From Sulfuricurvum sp. (lineage in GTDB: Bacteria; Campylobacterota; Campylobacteria; Campylobacterales; Sulfurimonadaceae), in contig NZ_JAQUHV010000001.1 of assembly GCF_028681615.1 (NCBI RefSeq), forward strand, positions 186,001-250,000: a stretch of 64,000 nt of DNA. The letters are read 5' to 3'. The notes below the pieces were generated by a model. That model ran no database searches and had not been told where the DNA came from. It worked only from the letters and a program-made list of their open reading frames with translations. Below, one piece after another: positions 58,395 through 64,000 of the stretch; positions within the stretch are counted from its first letter, which is position 1; the number at the start of each line of letters is the position of its first letter. A program made the translations under genes and the position numbers.

Positions 58395-59804
58395 ATGTCA
58401 CCGAGAGTTAAACAGCTTATCCCCGTACTGTTGCTAGGGATTTTTGCCCTAATCTTGTGGTTTACCCCTCCACCGCTTGCCATTACCCCGAAAGCATGGC
58501 AACTCTTCACGATTTTCCTGACAACTATTATAGCTATTTTAGGTAACGTACTGCCAATCATCGCCGCATCGGTCATTGCACTCGCTATCAGTGTCTTATC
58601 CGGGGTCATCGAGCCTGTAAAAGCCTATGCGGGGTTTTCGGAAAGCTTCATTTTAATGATCATTGCGGCTTTTTTAGTCTCTCACGCCGTTCACAAATCT
58701 GGGTTAGGAAAACGGCTTTCGCTCCACATCATTCGCCGTTTCGGCCACTCTACTCTGGGGCTCGGATACAGCCTCATCGCCACTGATATCTTGATTGCTC
58801 CCGCCTTTCCGAGTAATACAGCCCGAAGCGGTGTTCTCTATCCTATCGTCTACGGTCTGGCACACGACTGCGGCTCAAAGGTGGGTGATAATACCCAACG
58901 TCGTGCGGGAAGCTATCTGATGATGACGTCTATGGCGGGTCTTACTATCTCGTCGGGTCTTTGGCTTACAGCTATGGCAGTTAATCCCGTCGGCGTCGGT
59001 ATCGCGGAGACTATGGGAATCCATATCACGTTCGGCAGCTGGCTGCTCTATGCACTTCTCCCGACTCTGATCGCATTTGCCCTCATTCCGTGGATGTTGT
59101 ATCGTATTTATCCTCCCGAACTTCGCTCAACTCCCGATGCTCCTCAAAAGGCAAAAGAGGCATTGGAACACATGGGACGCATCAGCCGGAACGAGTGGAT
59201 AACTGCCGGTGTTTTTGTCTCGATGCTGACACTTTGGGCACTTTCGGGAATACTGGGGGTCGATAAAGCTGCCGTTGCATTCGGGGGACTTGGAATTTTG
59301 ATGGCGACACGCGTTTTCGGCGTTGAAGATTTTAGAAGCCAAGGCGAAGCGCTCAGTACCCTGATATGGTTTGCCATTCTCTTTGCACTCAGTACCCAGC
59401 TCGCCGAAATGGGATTTATGGGTGCCGTCGCGAACCATTTTACCCTCTATCTCATCGGACTCTCTTGGATGTGGGTTTATTTACTCTTGATAGCCGTATA
59501 TGTACTGATTCACTATCTCTTCGTTTCGCAAAGCGCTCATCTTTTAGCCCTCTTCGGTATCTTTTTAGCCGTCGGTGTAGGGGCCGGTGTTCCGGGAGAA
59601 TTGATGGCAATGATGCTGCTGTTTGCCACCAACTTTAACGCCACGATCACCCCGCAGGGCTCTTCGTGTAACGCGATCTATCTCAGCTCCGGCTATATCA
59701 GTGCTCGGGAAATCTATATCTACGGCGGGGCAATAACGCTGCTCAATTTCGTTATCTTTTTGGCAATCGGTACCCCGTGGATATTAGCGGTGGCACATTT
59801 ATGA
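58395..59804 (+). CDS. DASS/SLC13-family anion transporter
   Basis: The 469-residue protein has about 12 membrane segments and the divalent anion:Na+ symporter pattern: the first repeat motif S-N-T-A-R near 137-141, and the second-half motif N-A-T-I-T-P-Q-G-S near 415-423. Relatives carry C4-dicarboxylates, citrate or sulfate. The substrate cannot be told here. The ATG at 58395 was chosen because AAAGGGGAG precedes it. A GTG two codons earlier lies in that sequence. It overlaps the AsmA-like gene by four bases. Confidence 0.9.
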   Translation: MSPRVKQLIPVLLLGIFALILWFTPPPLAITPKAWQLFTIFLTTIIAILGNVLPIIAASVIALAISVLSGVIEPVKAYAGFSESFILMIIAAFLVSHAVHKSGLGKRLSLHIIRRFGHSTLGLGYSLIATDILIAPAFPSNTARSGVLYPIVYGLAHDCGSKVGDNTQRRAGSYLMMTSMAGLTISSGLWLTAMAVNPVGVGIAETMGIHITFGSWLLYALLPTLIAFALIPWMLYRIYPPELRSTPDAPQKAKEALEHMGRISRNEWITAGVFVSMLTLWALSGILGVDKAAVAFGGLGILMATRVFGVEDFRSQGEALSTLIWFAILFALSTQLAEMGFMGAVANHFTLYLIGLSWMWVYLLLIAVYVLIHYLFVSQSAHLLALFGIFLAVGVGAGVPGELMAMMLLFATNFNATITPQGSSCNAIYLSSGYISAREIYIYGGAITLLNFVIFLAIGTPWILAVAHL

Positions 59805-61048
59805 ACCGGTTAGCTTTTCTCCGCAAAACCCTTTTTGGAAAAGTCTCCCTATCCGTATTGGGTGTTTTAGTACTGCTGTATATTCTCCTCTTTACCCCAT
59901 TGGGAAATCGTATGATGACCCCAATCGTTGAAAGGTCTCTCAGTTCCGCCCTCTCCACACCCGTTGCGTTGAGAGAATTCTCACTGCGCCACAACCGTTT
60001 TCATGTGATGATTCAAGATACATTCGGGAATACCCTCTCCACCCAAGGTGGATTTTCACTCCTGACCCTTCGACTCTATGCCCATTATCGTTTGGAATGT
60101 TTCCATGAAAAAGGGTTGAACCCGATTACGGAACCGTTCAAAACCGAAGGTGCCCTTAGCGGAGGAATCGCGGCATTCGACATTCACGGCAATGCAACGA
60201 TTTTCGGAGGAGATGTGCTGTATCAAATCGAATTGCACCGTTTTCACCTCGCAATACTCGAACTTAAGCTTCATAATATCGCGTATGAACCGCTTCTTCA
60301 TATGCTGGAATACCCCTCAAAAACTGATACGATCCTCTCTGGTGACATTGCTCTACGCGGATTTGATCGACGCGATGTGGACGGTCTTATTCATGTGAGT
60401 ACCCAAACCCATCGTTTTACACCGACCCAGATAAAAGAAGATAATAACGAATCGTTTGATCTCAAATCACTCCTGGCGGATAAATTCGGACATATCAAGC
60501 CCTTCGATGTGAATATCACCATTGATGCTTCGCTTGAGCATGCCGGAATTTTGGAACAATTTGTCGGAATCCCCCTGGGCGGAAGTGCGGAATTCAGTTC
60601 TACGCTAAGCGGAGACGAAAAACTTCTCACGCTGAATGCCCATACCGATGTCGCTGAAAGTAATACAACCCTGTTTGTGTCGATCCCGAATTTGGAACCG
60701 GCCTCCGTAACGTTTCATGTAAATCATGCTGACTTACAAGAGACATTTGCCCTCTTTGCACTGAAAGCTCCCGTAACCGGAAGCGTCGACGGAGCGGGAG
60801 AATTTACGACCAAAGGCGCAATAGTGTCGGTTAACGTTACAAAAGGCTCGACACTTCCGGACGTGCTGCATCAAGAGTACAATATTACACAGCCGCTCAT
60901 CCATTTCGATGCCGCCATCCGTGCCGATATCACCTCGAAAGGGGTCCATTATCGAGGATCGTTCAAATCCGATTTGAACCGCATGGAGATCGATACGACG
61001 ACAACCCATGACCAAATGCTTTCCGGACTCTTAAAAACCCTGCGCTGA
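59801..61048 (+). CDS. AsmA-like membrane-anchored periplasmic protein
   Basis: From the ATG at 59801 (overlapping the transporter stop) the 415-residue protein has one N-terminal membrane segment (about 15-33), then P-L-G-N-R-M-M-T-P-I-V-E-R-S-L-S and a long beta-rich periplasmic region with repeated short strands (L-S-G-D-I-A-L-R-G, L-G-G-S-A-E-F-S-S). The N-terminal pattern and L-x-G-x-A repeats resemble AsmA/YhdP-like proteins that may carry lipids across the periplasm. The assignment is by architecture, not by strong motifs. Confidence 0.6.
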   Translation: MNRLAFLRKTLFGKVSLSVLGVLVLLYILLFTPLGNRMMTPIVERSLSSALSTPVALREFSLRHNRFHVMIQDTFGNTLSTQGGFSLLTLRLYAHYRLECFHEKGLNPITEPFKTEGALSGGIAAFDIHGNATIFGGDVLYQIELHRFHLAILELKLHNIAYEPLLHMLEYPSKTDTILSGDIALRGFDRRDVDGLIHVSTQTHRFTPTQIKEDNNESFDLKSLLADKFGHIKPFDVNITIDASLEHAGILEQFVGIPLGGSAEFSSTLSGDEKLLTLNAHTDVAESNTTLFVSIPNLEPASVTFHVNHADLQETFALFALKAPVTGSVDGAGEFTTKGAIVSVNVTKGSTLPDVLHQEYNITQPLIHFDAAIRADITSKGVHYRGSFKSDLNRMEIDTTTTHDQMLSGLLKTLR

Positions 61049-61056
61049 TTTAAAAG

Positions 61057-61080
61057 TATAGGGGAATTTTATCCCCTATA
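61057..61080. other. hairpin between the AsmA-like and nitroreductase genes
   Basis: TATAGGGGA-ATTTTA-TCCCCTATA is a perfect nine-base stem. No T-tract follows on the plus strand. The only purine-rich GGGGA before the next gene is in the left arm, and the ATG itself is preceded by CCCCCC with no Shine-Dalgarno. Confidence 0.55.
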
Positions 61081-61096
61081 GCTGACAATCCCCCCC

Positions 61097-62614
61097 ATGA
61101 AAAATATTACAACCGTACTTGAATATCACGACCGAACCAAACACCGTCCCTCTCGCTATGCCGCCAGTCTGGGTTATATGGACTGGGCAACACAACCCAA
61201 TCCCTTTCGTCGATACGAAGGGACAGAGCTCATTCCCCTGAAACTTAACACGATCACACCTCCCTATCATCTTTTGTTTGGAGAAGACCTTCCCTCTGCA
61301 CCTTTGTGTTTGGAATCCGTTTCCCAACTGCTCCGATACGCTCTCGGACTCGCAGCATGGAAAAGCCACAGCGGTTCACGCTGGGCACTACGGTGCAATG
61401 CCAGCAGCGGGAATCTCCAACCAAGCGAATGCTATATCCTCGCTCCCGCACTCGAAGGAATCAGTGACCATCCGACCCTCTCTCACTATGCCCCAAATGA
61501 ACATGCTCTGGAGATCCTTCATCAGTTCGACACACCGTTAAAAATTGAAAACGATACGATTCTGATCGCATTAAGCTCAATTTTTTGGCGTGAAGCCTGG
61601 AAATACGGTGAACGGTGTTGGCGTTATTGCCAGCTCGATGCGGGACATGCGTATCAGGCGATAAAGATCAGTGCCGCGGCACTGGGATGGGAATGCACCA
61701 TTTTAAGCGTCGACAGTGGGGAAATCGGGCACCTCTGCGGATTGGATCAGCTCCGCCGCTTCGATCCGCATGAGCTAGAGAGTCCTGATATGCTGCTGCG
61801 CCTATCGCTCTCATCCCATGAGATTTCCGATATCGATTTGCCAGCCGTGCCGCCGTTGGACAGCCGTGCCAATCTCCTCAGCCCATCCCATCATGATTGG
61901 CCGATTTTAGAGGTTATAGATACGGCGACTCAAGGGCTCTATCCCCTAACACACCCTCTGACACAATCGCGAATCACTCCGCCTCCCTCTAAAAGTGCCG
62001 GAGAGATCATTTTGAAACGGCGCAGCGCTCAAATGATGGACGGCAGTTCCATCACCGAAGAGCAGTTTCGCCGACTCCTCAATGCTTCACTGTTTTGTCG
62101 CGAGACGAGTGATGTTCATTTTGCCCTTTTTGTCCATCGTGTAGAGGGGCTGCCTAAAGGATTGTATACCTACGTCCGAAATACATCCGATTTAGAGTCT
62201 CTCAAACAAGCGATGGACACGACGTTTGAATGGAAGGATTACGGAGAAGGGCTGTATCTGCTGCGTGAAGGAGACTATCGCGGAGCGGCTCAGATGATCT
62301 CCTGCAATCAAGAGATTGCAAAAGACGGAGCCTTTAGTTTCGGTATGCTTTGCCGCTTTGGAGAATCGCTCGAAACTTACGGTGCCATAGGATACAAAAA
62401 TCTCTACCACCAATGCGGTGCCATCGGTCAGATGCTTTATCTCGAGGCAACGTCACTCGGACTTAGCGCAACGGGGATCGGATGCTTTTTAGACGATGAA
62501 TTCCATGCTCTGTTAGGCATGCACGACTTGAAATATCAATCGCTTTACCATTTCACGATCGGACGAGCTATTATCGATACCCGTATCATGACGCTTGAAC
62601 CTTATACTCATTAA
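61097..62614 (+). CDS. twin nitroreductase-domain protein (SagB-type)
   Basis: The 505-residue protein has two nitroreductase-fold halves. The first carries A-L-R-C-N-A-S-S-G-N-L-Q-P-S-E-C near 95-110. The second begins I-I-L-K-R-R-S-A-Q near 300 and has H-Q-C-G-A-I-G-Q-M-L-Y-L near 437. SagB-type dehydrogenases use FMN to oxidise azolines in peptide natural products. No YcaO or precursor peptide gene is nearby, so the role is unclear. The start ATG lacks a Shine-Dalgarno but fits the conserved N-terminus. Confidence 0.82.
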   Translation: MKNITTVLEYHDRTKHRPSRYAASLGYMDWATQPNPFRRYEGTELIPLKLNTITPPYHLLFGEDLPSAPLCLESVSQLLRYALGLAAWKSHSGSRWALRCNASSGNLQPSECYILAPALEGISDHPTLSHYAPNEHALEILHQFDTPLKIENDTILIALSSIFWREAWKYGERCWRYCQLDAGHAYQAIKISAAALGWECTILSVDSGEIGHLCGLDQLRRFDPHELESPDMLLRLSLSSHEISDIDLPAVPPLDSRANLLSPSHHDWPILEVIDTATQGLYPLTHPLTQSRITPPPSKSAGEIILKRRSAQMMDGSSITEEQFRRLLNASLFCRETSDVHFALFVHRVEGLPKGLYTYVRNTSDLESLKQAMDTTFEWKDYGEGLYLLREGDYRGAAQMISCNQEIAKDGAFSFGMLCRFGESLETYGAIGYKNLYHQCGAIGQMLYLEATSLGLSATGIGCFLDDEFHALLGMHDLKYQSLYHFTIGRAIIDTRIMTLEPYTH

Positions 62615-62667
62615 AGGATAACTCCTTTATAATCGACTCTTATTCTGTCGAGTAGAGGAATGGTCTT

Positions 62668-64000
62668 GTGCACAATGAAATATTTTCAAAAGAGGTAGAC
62701 GCACTCTATCGAGCGCTTCCTGTCCCATTGGCAGCAAACCTTTTTAATGCGCTCATTATTATTTTTGTTCTACACGGACACATAGCCGACACCATTCTTG
62801 GTCTATGGATGGGCGCAAATATTTTAGTTCTCTTACTCCGTTTCGCAAACTATTATAAATTTCGTTTTTCAACTATCTCTTTACCTATCTCCACCGCCTA
62901 TAACTTCTACATGTTCGGTATCATCGCATCAGGTCTCTTATGGGGATCAAGTGCCTTTTATCTTCTTCCGGATTCTGCCAACCACGCAGTGATCTTAATC
63001 ATTATCGTCGGAGGAATGGTCGCCGGTGCAGTCGGATCGAGTTCGTATCGTCCGGAAAGTTACATAGTTTATAATCTACTCGTCCTTACTCCGTTTGCCG
63101 TTCATTTTGTAGTGAACAATGCAGATGCATCATGGCTGATCGGAATTACCATTCTATTATTTTCACTCATGATGATTATCTCAAGTAAAAAATTTCATGC
63201 AAACTTTAGTGAAGTTATCTTATTGCAGCTCAAACAACAAGAATTACTGGATCATCTTAAAGAAGAGAAATACTACACCGAGCATCTCAATGAAAATCTC
63301 CTTCAAGAGATGATCGAAAAAGAGCAATACCAAACCGATCTTATAAAAGCGCTCGAAGAAGCACGCCAAGCTTCTATCGCCAAAGATGCTTTTTTTGCGA
63401 CCATGAGTCATGAACTCCGAACTCCTCTGAATGCAATCATCGGCTTTTCCCAAATTCTAATCCATCGACCCGACACCCCAAAAGAGTTGTCTTCAACCAT
63501 TGAAAAGATATTGCTTTCAGGAAAACATCTTTTAGAGTTGGTCAATACCATCCTCGATTTTTCAAAAATGAAAGCGGGAAAAATGGAACTTCACTACACC
63601 GTTTTTTCAGTATCGGAATTATGTAAAGGGATTTCTATAATCGTTGAACCTCTCGCGAGCAAACGCTCCATTCAGATTCATTATCCTGCACTGAGAGACG
63701 AATCACTGAGAGGAGATCGACAAATGATTCAACAGATCTTGATCAATCTCTTAAGCAATGCAATCAAATTTTCGCCTGATCATGCATCTATTGAAGTGAG
63801 ATATCAGCCGGATTTAGAAAACCGATTTTCTATTTGTGATCACGGAAAAGGGATAGCAAAAGAAAATTTGGAAACTATTTTCGATCCTTTTATTCAAATT
63901 TATGCTCATAATAATGAAAGTTTAAAAGGGACAGTGTTGGGTCTTGCGATTGTCAAAGAGATGGTTCAAGCACACGGTGGCCGTATTTGGGCAGAAAGCA
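62668..64000 (+). CDS. membrane sensor histidine kinase, cut by the window edge
   Basis: From a GTG (AGAGGAA upstream) the visible 444 residues hold about six membrane segments (about 22-172), a long coiled coil (L-K-Q-Q-E-L-L-D-H-L-K), a HisKA domain with H248 (M-S-H-E-L-R-T-P-L-N) and a HATPase domain with the N-box N-L-L-S-N-A-I-K-F and D-H-G-K-G-I. The G2 box reads G-T-V-L-G-L rather than G-x-G-L-G-L. The frame runs past the right edge, so a receiver domain could follow. No partner is visible. The membrane part resembles MASE-type integral sensors. Confidence 0.85.
   Translation, partial: MHNEIFSKEVDALYRALPVPLAANLFNALIIIFVLHGHIADTILGLWMGANILVLLLRFANYYKFRFSTISLPISTAYNFYMFGIIASGLLWGSSAFYLLPDSANHAVILIIIVGGMVAGAVGSSSYRPESYIVYNLLVLTPFAVHFVVNNADASWLIGITILLFSLMMIISSKKFHANFSEVILLQLKQQELLDHLKEEKYYTEHLNENLLQEMIEKEQYQTDLIKALEEARQASIAKDAFFATMSHELRTPLNAIIGFSQILIHRPDTPKELSSTIEKILLSGKHLLELVNTILDFSKMKAGKMELHYTVFSVSELCKGISIIVEPLASKRSIQIHYPALRDESLRGDRQMIQQILINLLSNAIKFSPDHASIEVRYQPDLENRFSICDHGKGIAKENLETIFDPFIQIYAHNNESLKGTVLGLAIVKEMVQAHGGRIWAES

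Noticed and set aside
1-64000. CRISPR arrays, insertion sequences, prophage genes
   Set aside because: No regularly spaced repeats, transposase motifs or phage structural genes were seen on either strand.

Overview
The window reads as chromosomal DNA of a sulfur-oxidising member of the Campylobacterota (formerly Epsilonproteobacteria), most like Sulfuricurvum or Sulfurimonas. This is an inference from a soxXYZAB thiosulfate-oxidation operon, the epsilon-type order of purine and lipid genes (ctpA-purC-purS-purQ-plsC-crcB), dense signalling genes (four two-component or histidine-kinase genes, three GGDEF/EAL-type genes), flhB, and many short-overlap operons with AT-rich -10 boxes. No IS element, prophage or CRISPR array is visible.

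Layout. 0-4.1 kb: soxXYZAB on the minus strand, followed by the first codons of another gene at the left edge. 4.1-10 kb: minus-strand operon nadA-nadC-flhB-Cache protein-response regulator-histidine kinase. 10-15.7 kb: plus-strand plsY-folB, an OmpA-family lipoprotein, a two-component pair, a ferredoxin and ppx/gppA. 15.8-19 kb: bamA and tyrA, divergent. 19-27.7 kb: a ten-gene minus-strand block built around a Bat (MoxR/vWA) system. It has thioredoxin-like, pentapeptide-repeat, BatA, BatB-BatC fusion, BatD, MoxR and DUF58 proteins, then a small membrane protein and two further vWA-like proteins whose MIDAS motifs have decayed. 28.2-28.4 kb: tRNA-Lys and tRNA-Glu. 28.6-33 kb: an AT-rich stretch with a TonB-dependent receptor, a chemoreceptor gene remnant and a GGDEF/EAL protein with a c-type haem motif in its periplasmic sensor.

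33-38 kb: a small lipoprotein and membrane-protein pair, a polysaccharide deacetylase, then a module of two small membrane proteins, an FMN-binding protein and a porin, divergent from apbE, whose product attaches FMN covalently to proteins. mntP follows behind a hairpin that contains its ribosome binding site. 38-47.4 kb: small conserved genes, a rhodanese, a GGDEF protein, a YciH/DUF1653/DUF5718 operon, an ABC-F ATPase, a PAS-GGDEF-EAL protein and two small RNA-binding proteins. 47.4-52.6 kb: ctpA-purC-purS-purQ-SH3-like protein-plsC-crcB. 52.5-58.2 kb: orphan ABC ATPase-proA operon, a membrane-anchored REC protein with a degenerate Hpt domain, and grpE-dnaK. 58.4-64 kb: a DASS-type transporter, an AsmA-like protein, a twin nitroreductase (SagB-type) protein and a histidine kinase running off the right edge.

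The items most worth following are the Bat operon with its MIDAS-less second vWA pair, the FMN-binding/ApbE/porin membrane module, a pair of HspR-type (HAIR-like) inverted repeats at the grpE promoter, the haem-c GGDEF/EAL sensor, and a repeat hairpin lodged between soxY and soxZ.
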